Part shown: positions 33,034-41,932 of the stretch, piece by piece
How the letters are laid out: each line of letters begins with the position of its first letter
Position numbering within the stretch: position 1 is the stretch's first letter
From: Nocardioides pini
GTDB taxonomy: Bacteria > Actinomycetota > Actinomycetes > Propionibacteriales > Nocardioidaceae
Length of the DNA stretch: 64,000 nt
Reading direction: 5' to 3'
NCBI RefSeq assembly: GCF_026712185.1
Contig: NZ_JAPPUX010000003.1
Span: 372,001 to 436,000, forward strand
Notes under the pieces: model-generated
Database searches by the model: none
Told to the model about the DNA's origin: nothing
Seen by the model: only the letters and a program-made list of their open reading frames with translations
Position numbers and translations under genes: made by a program

Positions 33034-33996
33034 ATGGGACCAGCTGCCCGTCGATCACTCGCATCTCTGTGGATCGCGACGATGATTGCCGCCGGAGCGA
33101 GTGTGGCACCTGCTTCGACCAGCGCCGAACCGGTCGCAGGTGACCGCGTGTTCGCCGTGGCCGACCAGGCAAGGAGTGTCACATCCGGGTCGGCTCGTGA
33201 GACGCAGCGCCTGCCGTGGCCCTCCGCCGCGAACACGGGTGTCCCGCGAGGAGTGAAATTGAAGCCGTTCAAGGGGCCCTGCACCGTCACGCGTGACAAC
33301 ACCAGGATCGTTGGCAAGCTCGTCAACTGCAATCTGAGCATCCAGGCGTCCGGGGTGCGAATCATCAACTCGAAGATCAATGGCACGGTGTGGAACGACC
33401 CGGACACCCCGGGCTACTCCTTCACCATTCGTCGCTCGAACGTCGACGCGGGCGAGCAGGTGTGGTCCGGCGTCGGGTCAAGGAACTTCACCGCGCGGCG
33501 CATCGAGGTCGTCGGGGGAACCAGATCGATGATGTGCTGGTTCGCCTGCAAGATCGTCAACAGCTATGTCCACGGACAGCTGAAGGATGAGGCTGGTCGT
33601 GAGCACGAGTCGGGCATTCGCATGGGGTCACAGGCCACGCTGATCCACAACACCATCACGTGCGACGCCCCTCCCGTGCCCCCAGACGCGGGTTGTTCCG
33701 CCGGACTCACGGGCTACGGCGACTTCGCCGTGGTGGAGGACAACCTGATCCAGAACAACCTCTTCCTCTGGTCGACTGGCGGAACGTGCGCCTACGGAGG
33801 CTCGACCAGAGGCAAGCCCTACTCGGCGGGCGTCAACAACATCCGGTTCCTCGACAACGTCTTCGAGCGTGGCCCGACGGGAAACTGCGGAATCTGGGCG
33901 GCGACAATGGACTTCGATTCCGATGCCCCGGGGAATCTGTGGACCGGCAACCATTGGCGTCACAGCCATAAGAAGGTGCGGCCGTGGGAGGTGTGA
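33034..33996 (+). CDS. Secreted right-handed beta-helix protein
   Basis: The 320-residue product has a signal peptide (ARRSLASLWIATMIAAGASVAPAST, cleavage near AEP) and a body of short repeated strands typical of right-handed parallel beta-helices: NTRIVGKLVNCNLSIQASGV, RIINSKINGTV, FTIRRSNVD, FTARRIEVVGG, NNIRFLDNVFERG. Such folds occur in polysaccharide lyases and glycan-binding proteins. A lyase active site is not identifiable. The motif WPSAANTGVPRGVKL is shared with many actinobacterial secreted proteins of this type. Codon use shows more A/T in third positions than in the flanking genes. Possible role: modifying or releasing the exported polysaccharide. Confidence 0.8.
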   Translation: MGPAARRSLASLWIATMIAAGASVAPASTSAEPVAGDRVFAVADQARSVTSGSARETQRLPWPSAANTGVPRGVKLKPFKGPCTVTRDNTRIVGKLVNCNLSIQASGVRIINSKINGTVWNDPDTPGYSFTIRRSNVDAGEQVWSGVGSRNFTARRIEVVGGTRSMMCWFACKIVNSYVHGQLKDEAGREHESGIRMGSQATLIHNTITCDAPPVPPDAGCSAGLTGYGDFAVVEDNLIQNNLFLWSTGGTCAYGGSTRGKPYSAGVNNIRFLDNVFERGPTGNCGIWAATMDFDSDAPGNLWTGNHWRHSHKKVRPWEV

Positions 33997-34046
33997 GTCC
34001 CCGCCGTGCCGGCCCACTGTTCGTCCAGTTGGGGACCTCGCGGCGA

Positions 34047-35276
34047 TCAGACGCTGTCGCCGAGCAGGTCGTCGTAGAGGTCGAGCATCTTCTTCACCCG
34101 GTGATCCCAGAGATGCGTGTCCTCCACCAGCTGCCTCCCAGCCGCCCCCATGCGGAGCCGTAGTTGGCGGTCCGTGCTCAACAGTCGCAGCGCTGCGGCG
34201 CAGTCACGGGCGAGCTGGTCAGGGTTGTTCGCAGCAAGTGTGATCGCGCAATCCTCGTTGACGTTGGCGCCGGGGCCGCCTCGCTCGCACACGATCACCG
34301 GCAGACCTGAAGCCATTGCTTCGAGAGCAACATTCCCGCCGGGCTCGCGGTAGCTCGGGAACACGAAGATGTCGGCGGCATCGTAGAACGCGTCGACCTC
34401 CCTCCGCGGCAAGGATCCATGGAAGACGACGACTCCGTCGAGCGCGAGCTCGCGGACGAGCGCTTCGCAGGCCGCACGATCGTTGCCGTCGCCGATGACG
34501 TCCAGCCTCACATCCAGGTCTCGCAGAAGGCTCAAGCTCCGGATCACGTCTCGAAGCCCTTTGGTCCGGATGACCCGTCCGACCCACAACAGCCTCGTCG
34601 CGCCCGTACGCCCCGATCGGTCCACCAGGGGGGGCAGTCGCCGCACTGCCGTCTCGCTCATCGTCTCGAGCCGCTGCAGGTGAAGGTCTGCAAGCAGCTG
34701 GTTCACGTAGGGTGCGATTCCTACGACGCAGTCTGCTTGTTCGTAGGTCCTTCGCAGGAGTGGGTCGCGCTTGAACCGCCATTGATCCAGTGAGCGAAGT
34801 CGTTGGTACCACGGCGTCGCGCCCTCTTCGAGGGTGAACGCGGGCGGTGAGTCCAGGCCTCCGCCCACTGGTCCGATGACCATCGGCACCCCTACCCCCG
34901 AGGCGGGACTGGGGTAACGCATCGCGACCGGAACGACCTGATGAGCGATGTCGAAGTGCGTGCCCTTGGCGAGCTCGGCTTTGATCCACCTCCGAGCTCG
35001 AACGTAGAAGAGCGGGTATCCGGGTTGCAGCAGGCTGTTGAAGCGTTCGAAGCGGCCCACGCCTCGTGGTTCCGGCCACTCGACGACCCGTACTCCCGAC
35101 AACTGTTCAGACGGCGGGATGTGATCGCGCTTGTGACTCGTCAGGAGGGTGACGCGGGCATGCTTCGACAGCAGGTCCGCCCACTGGTGGGCAAGCCAGG
35201 ACTCGCCGACGTCCTGGCCGTCGCAGACGGGCGCGATCAGCAACACCTCTCGCATCAGTCGTTCACGTCCTGTCAT
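34047..35276 (-). CDS. GT4 family glycosyltransferase
   Basis: The 409-residue GT-B enzyme has the donor-binding E-x7-E region PGGNVALEAMASGLPVIVCE, the LWVGRVIRTKGLRDVI loop opening the C-terminal Rossmann domain and the N-terminal GESWLAHQWADLL helix. The start at 35276 is chosen because it makes a 4-nt ATGA overlap with the upstream GT2 stop; an ATG at 35255 is the alternative. It is the last gene of the wzz-wzy-GT2-GT4 operon on the minus strand and probably adds one sugar of the repeat unit at the inner membrane face. Confidence 0.88.
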   Translation of the reverse strand: MTGRERLMREVLLIAPVCDGQDVGESWLAHQWADLLSKHARVTLLTSHKRDHIPPSEQLSGVRVVEWPEPRGVGRFERFNSLLQPGYPLFYVRARRWIKAELAKGTHFDIAHQVVPVAMRYPSPASGVGVPMVIGPVGGGLDSPPAFTLEEGATPWYQRLRSLDQWRFKRDPLLRRTYEQADCVVGIAPYVNQLLADLHLQRLETMSETAVRRLPPLVDRSGRTGATRLLWVGRVIRTKGLRDVIRSLSLLRDLDVRLDVIGDGNDRAACEALVRELALDGVVVFHGSLPRREVDAFYDAADIFVFPSYREPGGNVALEAMASGLPVIVCERGGPGANVNEDCAITLAANNPDQLARDCAAALRLLSTDRQLRLRMGAAGRQLVEDTHLWDHRVKKMLDLYDDLLGDSV

Positions 35277-36247
35277 CTGGGTAGCAGGTGGTGTGAAGCG
35301 CCGAGCACCTCGGGGCGGCGGCCGGGCCGCAGGAGTGCGTGGAGTGTGGGCCAGGAGCGCCTGTGGCCCGTGAGTGCTCGTCTGAGCTCGTTGGCCACAG
35401 TCGCGGAGAAGTACACCCACGCCAGAGGGGTTCCTGCGCGCCGGTGGTAGATCCGGACCCTGTTGATGATCTTCATCGTGTGCGTCATCGCGCTCTCGCC
35501 GGACCCTCCGCCCACGTGCATTCCGCCGGCATCAGGGGTGTAGACGGTCGTCCAGCCCAGGTCCCTGGCGCGCAGACTGAAGTCCGTCTCCTCGGAGTAG
35601 AGGAAGTAGGTTTCGTCAAGGCCACCCACGGTTCGGTAGCAGCGCGCGTCGATGAGGAGGATCGCTCCCACCGCCCAGTCCACGACGTGCACGGTGTCGT
35701 AGGCCGAGGAATCCTCGATACGTTCGGTGAAGACCGGCAAGCCGGTGAAGCTGAGGCCGCCGACGCGACCGAGAGTTGGTGCTCGACGCAGCGTGGGGGA
35801 GAGTCGCCCGTCTGCTTCTCTGACTCGCGGTGCCACGATCCCGGCTCCGTGCCCGCGCAGGACGTCGAGCATGGCCGGGACCGAACCCGCGTCCAACGTG
35901 GCGTCCGGATTGAGTATCAGGTAGGCAGACGCGTCCGCGGATCGGGCAATGCCGAGATTGACGCCAGCCGCATAGCCGCGATTCGTGGACTCGACGAGGA
36001 CGCAGTCCGTCCGTTGTGAGACGAGGGAACGCGTGCCGTCACGCGAGCCGTTGTCGACAACCACGACCGAGTACGGCGTCGCACCCATCGCCGCCGGGAT
36101 GCTGTCGAGCAGCTGCGCCACGTGTTCTTCGCTGTTGTAGGTGACGACCACGACTGCGACGCCCACGGACACAGCGGCACTATATCCATCTGCCGAGCCC
36201 GTGTTGTCCTTACGGATCAACAGCTCTGACGGACGCTCCCCCGACAT
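35273..36247 (-). CDS. GT2 family glycosyltransferase (rhamnosyltransferase-like)
   Basis: The 324-residue GT-A enzyme starts with VVVVTYNSEEHVAQLLDSI and VVVVDNGSRDGT, followed by NRGYAAGVNLGI and the metal-binding LILNPDATL (the DxD-equivalent). The FYLYSEETDFSLR-like block FLYSEETDFSLRARDLGW contains the catalytic base region (EETD). These motifs resemble WbbL-type rhamnosyltransferases; the sugar is inferred only from similarity. It overlaps the Wzy gene by 38 nt at its start and the GT4 gene by 4 nt at its end. Confidence 0.9.
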   Translation of the reverse strand: MSGERPSELLIRKDNTGSADGYSAAVSVGVAVVVVTYNSEEHVAQLLDSIPAAMGATPYSVVVVDNGSRDGTRSLVSQRTDCVLVESTNRGYAAGVNLGIARSADASAYLILNPDATLDAGSVPAMLDVLRGHGAGIVAPRVREADGRLSPTLRRAPTLGRVGGLSFTGLPVFTERIEDSSAYDTVHVVDWAVGAILLIDARCYRTVGGLDETYFLYSEETDFSLRARDLGWTTVYTPDAGGMHVGGGSGESAMTHTMKIINRVRIYHRRAGTPLAWVYFSATVANELRRALTGHRRSWPTLHALLRPGRRPEVLGASHHLLPR

Positions 36248-37496
36248 GCGGCTGCGTCTCGTTTCCCTGCCCTAGTCGACGAACAGTCCCAGCCAGTCCG
36301 AGCAACAGGAAGAGCACGCCCATAGTCTGCGGGAAGGCGAAGGCGTCGAACAGCGCGAGACTGATGAAGCCGACGACGACACTGGCAGTCAGCGCAAGGG
36401 AGAGGTCTCTGATGGCGGGATCATTCGTCCGCCTCCTCGTGCGGAGCAATGCGCGGACTGCCACCACGCCGACGCCGAGGAAGGCCACGCTGCCCAGCAG
36501 TCCGATCGTGACGAGCAGCAGCAAGTACTGGTTGTCGAAGACGCGATACTTCGGTAGGAAGGTTCCGAGACCGCGGCCCAGCACGGGCGACCGGTCGATG
36601 AATTGCGAGGCCAGGTCGAAGCTGCCGGTGCGGGACGACACGCTGGAGTCCTCGGACGCACCCGAGAACAGCTTGACGATCGAGTTCAGCAGGTTCGGTG
36701 TCACGACCAGCATGGCGACCACGCCAAGCCCGGCGGCACCCGCCACCCACCACCGGCGGCGCGGTTCCCAGCCGATCATGCAGATGAGCGTCCCCACCGT
36801 TACCCCGATGTACGCAGACCGTGACGAGGTCAACGGCACGAGAACACCCATGGCGACGAGCGGGAACCACCGCGTGGCCATACGTGCTGTAGAGAAGAAC
36901 GCCACGTGAAGGGCGACGGGGAACAACATGGCGATGACGACGCCGAACTCGATCGGATGCACGGCGGTACCGGACGGGCGTGGGAATCCACCGCGGTCGA
37001 AATTCCCTGCGGCCTGCGTCAGCGTGAGGCCGGGTATCGCAACACGGTCCACCCACACCTCTCGTGTGAAGGCCTGGAGCAGCCCGAGGACAGCGAGCGC
37101 TCCACCAGCGAGCGCGAGGCGCTTCAAGAGCCTGTCGAGCTCCTCGCGCGTGTCGAGGGCGTCGTGGGCGATGAGGAACGTGCCTGCCCAGGAAATGAGC
37201 GCCAAGACGGCGACATCCGCCGGGCTCACCTCATCTGGACTTATGGGGTGGCTCATCGCCCAGGCGTACGTCGCGCCCACGCAGAGGAAGAACACGAGCA
37301 CTGCTCGTCGAATGGGTTGATAGCTCGACGGCGTGGACCGTTCGGCGGCCGCCCGGGAGATCGTCCACAGCAGGAAGCTTCCGAGGCCGAAGACCATCGC
37401 GAGAGAACCAGCGCTGCCCAGCGGCCCGACGATCTGCGTGGAAGGGACAGCGAGCAGGAGCACCAGGTACGTGGTGAGCCAGGGGACGGGTCTCAT
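36210..37496 (-). CDS. O-antigen ligase/polymerase family membrane protein (Wzy-like)
   Basis: The 428-residue protein has about 11-12 hydrophobic helices and a large periplasmic-type loop before the last helices. The loop contains FDLASQFIDRSPVLGRGLGTF, the conserved Wzy_C/O-antigen ligase motif region, and the earlier PSGTAVHPIEFGVV contains the frequent GTxxHP signature. It is the candidate polymerase of polysaccharide repeat units outside the membrane. It follows the Wzz-like gene by 24 nt and overlaps the GT2 start by 38 nt. Codon use is less GC-biased than in nearby housekeeping genes. Confidence 0.85.
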   Translation of the reverse strand: MRPVPWLTTYLVLLLAVPSTQIVGPLGSAGSLAMVFGLGSFLLWTISRAAAERSTPSSYQPIRRAVLVFFLCVGATYAWAMSHPISPDEVSPADVAVLALISWAGTFLIAHDALDTREELDRLLKRLALAGGALAVLGLLQAFTREVWVDRVAIPGLTLTQAAGNFDRGGFPRPSGTAVHPIEFGVVIAMLFPVALHVAFFSTARMATRWFPLVAMGVLVPLTSSRSAYIGVTVGTLICMIGWEPRRRWWVAGAAGLGVVAMLVVTPNLLNSIVKLFSGASEDSSVSSRTGSFDLASQFIDRSPVLGRGLGTFLPKYRVFDNQYLLLLVTIGLLGSVAFLGVGVVAVRALLRTRRRTNDPAIRDLSLALTASVVVGFISLALFDAFAFPQTMGVLFLLLGLAGTVRRLGQGNETQPHVGGASVRAVDP

Positions 37497-37520
37497 GCAG
37501 CTGGACAGAGACGCGCAGCG

Positions 37521-38456
37521 TTAACGTCCGCGGCCACGGTTCTTTCCCTTTCGCGGACGACGGCTGATGTTCCCGGTGTCGTGGGCTCGTGCTCCGTGCT
37601 CCGGGCGAGCCTCTGCAGAGTCGCTCGTGCGGATCATCGCCAGATCGCGTCGCCCAGGCGCGCCTGAGGGCGGTGGCGGATCAGTCGGGGAGACGTCTCC
37701 ATGCTTTGGGACGGGCGACGCCTCTTCCCCCGTGGGGTCGGGAGCGGGTCCCCCGGCGTCGTCAGGCGCGTCCCGTGCGTGCTGGGGCGCGCCTTCGGCC
37801 GGGTCAGGTTGCCGCGAGACTGAGTCCTCGTTTGCGTCCTCGTGCTCGCGTCGCGTTGCTCGACGCTGTTGGCTACGTCCATCGATCGCGCTCGCAGCGA
37901 ACAGCGTCGCGACAAGACCCGCTATCAAGCCCGCGATGGCGAGGCGTACGGTGCCGCCACGTTGTTCGGTGGCTGAACGATCCTGCGCCAGCACCATGGA
38001 CCTGATCGTTGCGTTGGCCGGAGCTTCGACCTCAGCCTGGAGTCGCTCGAGTGTTGCTCGCGACTCCTGCATGAGGTACGGCAGGGCCTCGAGTGTCGCG
38101 CCATCCGTCGGCCCAGTGACGTCCAAGGCGATGACCGGGCCTCGCGTCGACTCCTCGATGGACACGGCGTAGTCGATGTCCGGGAATTCCTTGCCGACTG
38201 CTTCTCTGGTGGATGTGCTCGTCAATGACGAGACGACGACTCGTGCGGGCAGGTCCAGGCCGCTGAGGTCGAGGAAGGGGTTGCCGTTCGGGCCGACGGT
38301 CGACTGTGACGGGAGAAGCAGCACGAGGGCCCTCGCAGCGTAGTGGGGAGGGCTGGCCAAGGTGCCGGCATACGCCAGCCCGAGCGAGACCATCAGGCCG
38401 GCTAGGAGGACGTACCAGCGGCGGCGCGCGACGCCAATCAGCGCTGGCTTGTCCAT
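37521..38456 (-). CDS. Wzz-like chain-length determinant with long cytoplasmic tail
   Basis: The 311-residue protein has a first membrane helix (WYVLLAGLMVSLGLAYAG, about 13-30), an extracytoplasmic region with a predicted coiled coil (about 130-160) and a second helix (LAIAGLIAGLVATLFAA, about 175-192), as in Wzz/GumC proteins. A tail of about 115 residues rich in Pro, Asp, Arg and Gly follows (to RRPRKGKNRGRGR). No Walker motif of a BY-kinase is fused. It should set chain length with the Wzy encoded next. The ATG at 38456 is chosen; a GTG 9 nt earlier is possible. Confidence 0.8.
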   Translation of the reverse strand: MDKPALIGVARRRWYVLLAGLMVSLGLAYAGTLASPPHYAARALVLLLPSQSTVGPNGNPFLDLSGLDLPARVVVSSLTSTSTREAVGKEFPDIDYAVSIEESTRGPVIALDVTGPTDGATLEALPYLMQESRATLERLQAEVEAPANATIRSMVLAQDRSATEQRGGTVRLAIAGLIAGLVATLFAASAIDGRSQQRRATRREHEDANEDSVSRQPDPAEGAPQHARDAPDDAGGPAPDPTGEEASPVPKHGDVSPTDPPPPSGAPGRRDLAMIRTSDSAEARPEHGARAHDTGNISRRPRKGKNRGRGR

Positions 38457-38485
38457 GGTGTGCACGTCCCCGTGAGTCGGCCGTC

Positions 38486-38528
38486 GATAGGCTCCGCTTG
38501 GTACGCTCGGCCGAGGCATAAGCCTATC
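38486..38528. promoter_or_regulatory. Facing TAGGCT boxes between the divergent Wzz-like genes
   Basis: GATAGGCT (38486-38493) and AGCCTATC (38521-38528) form a perfect 8-bp inverted repeat 27 nt apart. Each contains the TAGGCT hexamer used as a -10 box elsewhere in the window. The plus-strand box lies left of the minus-strand box, so the two transcripts would overlap at their 5' ends. It may instead be a regulator-binding dyad. Confidence 0.5.
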
Positions 38529-38571
38529 AACCGACTTCAACCGCGTTCCGACGTTTGAGGACGTTCGTTCG

Positions 38572-39246
38572 ATGACAGTAACCGACCTGCTGGTCGCGGC
38601 ATGGCGACAACGCATCGTGGTCTGCATCGGCATCGTGCTCACTGCTGTTGCGGGCCTCCTGGCCATTCAGGACAGGTCGGTGTTCTGGACGCGTGCGGAG
38701 GTCGTCTTCCTTCCGCCCCAAAACGAGTACTACCCGAATGCGCTCCGGTCCTCGTCCGAGTCTGTGATCATCACCGCGGGGGCCGTCGCCAAGCGCGTGC
38801 TGGGTCCTGATCGGGTGCCGAAGTACGCGTCCCCGGAGGTGAATCTTGTCGGTGTCGGCGTCCGCGAGGGGTGGTCGATCAGCCTTCCGGACACCGGCGG
38901 TCAGTGGTCGTACAGCTTCGACAGCCAGGTTCTGGCGATCGAAGCTGTCGGGCCCTCCCGGGAGTTCGTGCTCGAAACCGTCGCCGAGGTACGTCATCGT
39001 GTGTCGAACAGCTTGAGGGCCGTGCAAGTTGCGGAGAGCGTGCCCCCGGAGACCAGGATCTCCCTCAGGGCGTCACCCGGTCAACCGGTCGTCTATGGCG
39101 TCGGAGGCAATCGGCCGCGTGCGCTGGGGATGACCGCGGTGCTCGGAGGAATACTGACCTTGTGCGCCGCGCTGGCACGTGACAAACGGCAAGCTCGACG
39201 GAAGCGAACGGTGGGCTCCGTGCCCGCCGACCCGGCGTCCCCCTGA
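38572..39246 (+). CDS. Wzz-like polysaccharide co-polymerase protein (short)
   Basis: The 224-residue protein has helices at about 14-33 (RIVVCIGIVLTAVAGLLAIQ) and 183-201 (ALGMTAVLGGILTLCAALA) around an extracytoplasmic region, the two-helix plan of chain-length determinants. No kinase motif is present. The tail after the second helix is short and basic. It is divergent from the other Wzz-like gene and reads toward glmU with a 32-nt gap, but glmU appears to have its own promoter. Two different Wzz-like proteins may form a mixed complex or serve two polymers. Confidence 0.72.
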   Translation: MTVTDLLVAAWRQRIVVCIGIVLTAVAGLLAIQDRSVFWTRAEVVFLPPQNEYYPNALRSSSESVIITAGAVAKRVLGPDRVPKYASPEVNLVGVGVREGWSISLPDTGGQWSYSFDSQVLAIEAVGPSREFVLETVAEVRHRVSNSLRAVQVAESVPPETRISLRASPGQPVVYGVGGNRPRALGMTAVLGGILTLCAALARDKRQARRKRTVGSVPADPASP

Positions 39247-39278
39247 GCAGCCCGATGGCGCGGTGACAGACTGCGCCC

Positions 39279-40715
39279 ATGGACAACCTCACCGTCATCG
39301 TCCTCGCCGCCGGCGGCGGCACCCGCATGAAGTCGAAGACCATGAAGGTGCTGCACCCGGTCGGCGGGCGCTCCATGATCGGCCACGTGCTCCACGCCGT
39401 GCAGGCCGTCGAGCCGACCCGCGTGGTCGCGGTCGTCGGCCACCAGCGCGAGCAGGTGGGGCCGCACATCACCGAGCTGATGCCGTCCGCGGTGCTCGCG
39501 GTCCAGGAGACGCAGGAGGGCACCGGGCACGCCGTACGCGTCGCGATGGAGGCGTCCGGCACGACGACCGGCACCGTCATCGTCGCGGCCGGCGACACGC
39601 CGCTGCTGGAGGGGGAGTCGCTGCGCGCGTTCGCCGAGGAGCACCACGCCGCGCAGCGGGCGGTGAGCATCCTCAGCGGGCGGCTGGCCGACCCCTTCGG
39701 CTACGGCCGGATCGTGCGCAACCACGAGGGCGACGTCGAGGCGATCGTCGAGGAGAAGGACGCCACGCCCGAGCAGCGCGAGATCGACGAGATCAGCTCC
39801 GGGATCCTGGCCTTCGACGCGGAGTTCCTCGTCTCCGCGCTGGCCCGCATCACCAACGACAACGCCAAGGGCGAGTACTACCTCACCGACGCCGTCGGCC
39901 TGGCGCGCGAGGACGGCCTGACCGTCGGCGCCCACCTCATCGACGACGTCGCGCAGACCGCGGGCGCCAACGACCGGGCCCAGCTCGCCGAGCTCGGCCG
40001 CGAGCTCAACCGCCGCGTCGTCACCCGCTGGATGAAGGACGGCGTGACGGTCATGGACCCGGCGACCACGTGGATCGAGGCCGACGTGGTCCTCGAGCCC
40101 GACGTGACGATCCTGCCCGGCACGCAGCTGCTCGGCGCGACCGTCGTGCGCGAGGACGCGGTGGTCGGGCCCGACACGACGCTCAAGGACTGCGAGGTCG
40201 GCGTCGGCGCGCGCGTCGTACGCACGCACGGCGAGCTCGCCGTGATCGGCGACGAGGCGTCGGTCGGGCCCTTCGCCTACCTCCGGCCCGGCACCCACCT
40301 CGGCGTGAAGGGCAAGATCGGCACGTTCGTCGAGACCAAGAACTCGACCATCGGCGACGGCGCCAAGGTCCCGCACCTCTCCTACGTCGGTGACGCCGAG
40401 ATCGGCGAGGGCACCAACATCGGGGCCGGCACGATCTTCGCCAACTACGACGGGGTGGCCAAGCACCGCACGGTCGTGGGCCGCCACGCCAAGACCGGCT
40501 CCAACAACACCTTCGTCGCCCCGGTGGAGATCGGCGACGGCGCGGGGACCGCGGGCGGCACCGTCGTACGCCGCGACGTGCCGGCCGGGGCGCTGGCGGT
40601 CAGCAGTGCTCCGCAGCGCAACCTCGAGGGCTGGTCGGAGTCCAGGCGGGCCGGCACGGCGCAGGCCGAGGCCGCGCGAACGGCGCGTGAACAGCAGGGG
40701 ACGCCCGGGGAGTGA
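39279..40715 (+). CDS. glmU: Bifunctional GlcNAc-1-phosphate uridyltransferase / GlcN-1-phosphate acetyltransferase
   Basis: GlmU makes UDP-GlcNAc for peptidoglycan and surface glycans. The 478-residue protein has the N-terminal uridyltransferase domain (about 1-245; LAAGGGTRMKSK, EGTGHAVRVAME, ASGILAFDA-type core) and the C-terminal left-handed beta-helix acetyltransferase domain (about 250-450; SYVGDAEIGEGTNIGAGT, NYDGVAKHRTVVG). The Gln/Ala-rich tail is typical of actinobacterial GlmU. CAGACT at 39267-39272 lies 6 nt before the ATG, so the message is probably leaderless. UDP-GlcNAc is also the likely precursor for the amino-sugar genes at 47-54 kb. Confidence 0.97.
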   Translation: MDNLTVIVLAAGGGTRMKSKTMKVLHPVGGRSMIGHVLHAVQAVEPTRVVAVVGHQREQVGPHITELMPSAVLAVQETQEGTGHAVRVAMEASGTTTGTVIVAAGDTPLLEGESLRAFAEEHHAAQRAVSILSGRLADPFGYGRIVRNHEGDVEAIVEEKDATPEQREIDEISSGILAFDAEFLVSALARITNDNAKGEYYLTDAVGLAREDGLTVGAHLIDDVAQTAGANDRAQLAELGRELNRRVVTRWMKDGVTVMDPATTWIEADVVLEPDVTILPGTQLLGATVVREDAVVGPDTTLKDCEVGVGARVVRTHGELAVIGDEASVGPFAYLRPGTHLGVKGKIGTFVETKNSTIGDGAKVPHLSYVGDAEIGEGTNIGAGTIFANYDGVAKHRTVVGRHAKTGSNNTFVAPVEIGDGAGTAGGTVVRRDVPAGALAVSSAPQRNLEGWSESRRAGTAQAEAARTAREQQGTPGE

Positions 40716-40817
40716 CCCCGGGGTTGGTGGTGGCCGGGATGTGGGTCAGACTTCTGTCCAGCACCTCCGAACGAGCCTTCCCCCGAGGCTGACCAGGACA
40801 GCGAGGAGTCGCGTCGC

Positions 40818-41798
40818 GTGACCGGAATGAAGCGGACCACCGAGAAGAACCTGATGGTCTTCAGCGGAAGGGCCTACCCCGACCTCGCCGGCGAGGTCGC
40901 CGATCTCCTCGGATCGGGCCTGGTCCCGCAGGACGCGCGGGCCTTCGCCAACGGCGAGCTCTACGTCCGCTACGAGGAGTCGGTCCGCGGGTGCGACGCC
41001 TTCGTGATCCAGAGCCACACCGCTCCGATCAACGAGTGGATCATGGAGCACCTGATCATGGTCGACGCGCTCAAGCGGGCGTCGGCCAAGCGGATCACCG
41101 TGGTCATGCCGTTCTACGGCTACGCCCGCCAGGACAAGAAGCACCGTGGACGCGAGCCGATCTCGGCCCGCCTGGTCGCCGACCTCTTCAAGACCGCCGG
41201 CGCCGACCGGCTGATCACCGTCGACCTGCACGCCGACCAGATCCAGGGCTTCTTTGACGGTCCCGTCGACCACCTGATGGCGCTACCGATCCTCACGGAC
41301 TACGTCAAGCAGAAGTACGGCGACCAGCAGCTCGCCGTCGTCTCGCCGGACGCCGGCCGGATCAAGGTCGCCGAGCGCTGGTCGGCCCGCCTCGGCGGCG
41401 TACCCCTCGCCTTCATCCACAAGACCCGCCGCGTCGACGTCGCCAACGAGGTCGTCGCCAACCGGGTCGTCGGTGAGGTGAAGGGCAAGATCTGCATCCT
41501 GACCGACGACATGATCGACACCGGCGGCACGATCGTGAAGGCCGCGGAGGCCTGCGTCGCCGACGGTGCCGCCGGCGTGATCATCGCCGCGACCCACCCG
41601 ATCCTGTCCGACCCCGCCGTCGACCGGCTGAAGAACTCCTCCGCCGTGGAGGTCGTGGTCACCAACACGCTCCCCGTGCCGCCGGAGAAGCAGTTCGACA
41701 AGCTCACCACCCTCTCCATCGCACCGCTCATCGCCCGGGCGATCCGCGAGGTGTTCGAGGACGGCTCGGTGACCTCCATGTTCGACGGCCACGCCTAG
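40818..41798 (+). CDS. prs: Ribose-phosphate pyrophosphokinase
   Basis: Prs makes PRPP from ribose-5-phosphate and ATP for nucleotide, histidine and tryptophan synthesis. The 326-residue protein shows the ATP-binding MPFYGYARQDKKHRGREPIS, the divalent-ion site region TVDLHADQIQGFF and the PRPP-binding motif LTDDMIDTGGTIVKAAE. GAGGAG lies 9 nt before the GTG at 40818, which supports that start over the ATG at 40827. The 102-nt gap after glmU holds no evident terminator, so both may share a transcript as in other actinobacteria. A nested hairpin follows its stop. Confidence 0.97.
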   Translation: MTGMKRTTEKNLMVFSGRAYPDLAGEVADLLGSGLVPQDARAFANGELYVRYEESVRGCDAFVIQSHTAPINEWIMEHLIMVDALKRASAKRITVVMPFYGYARQDKKHRGREPISARLVADLFKTAGADRLITVDLHADQIQGFFDGPVDHLMALPILTDYVKQKYGDQQLAVVSPDAGRIKVAERWSARLGGVPLAFIHKTRRVDVANEVVANRVVGEVKGKICILTDDMIDTGGTIVKAAEACVADGAAGVIIAATHPILSDPAVDRLKNSSAVEVVVTNTLPVPPEKQFDKLTTLSIAPLIARAIREVFEDGSVTSMFDGHA

Positions 41799-41803
41799 GC
41801 GTA

Positions 41804-41879
41804 GTGCCCGAAGCAAGCCCCTGTCGAAGTCCCCGCCTGAGCGGGGACTCCGACTCGTGTAGGGGGTTGTACCGGGCAC
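41804..41879. terminator. Nested multi-stem hairpin between prs and pepN
   Basis: Four stems nest on one axis: GTGCCCG/CGGGCAC (41804-41810 with 41873-41879), CCCCT/AGGGG (41818-41822 with 41861-41865), GTCG/CGAC (41823-41826 with 41851-41854) and AGTCCCCGC/GCGGGGACT (41828-41836 with 41841-41849) closing on CTGA. It starts 6 nt after the prs stop and probably ends both convergent transcripts. Confidence 0.75.
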
Positions 41880-41891
41880 CAGGTGACGGAC

Positions 41892-41909
41892 TCCCCGCCC
41901 GAGCGGGGA
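41892..41909. terminator. Second prs-pepN hairpin, repeat of the inner stem
   Basis: TCCCCGC (41892-41898) pairs with GCGGGGA (41903-41909) around CCGA. Positions 41892-41916 repeat 41830-41854 with only the loop base changed among the core positions, so the inner stem has been duplicated. Confidence 0.65.
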
Positions 41910-41932
41910 CTCCGACGCCCGGGAAGTGAGGA

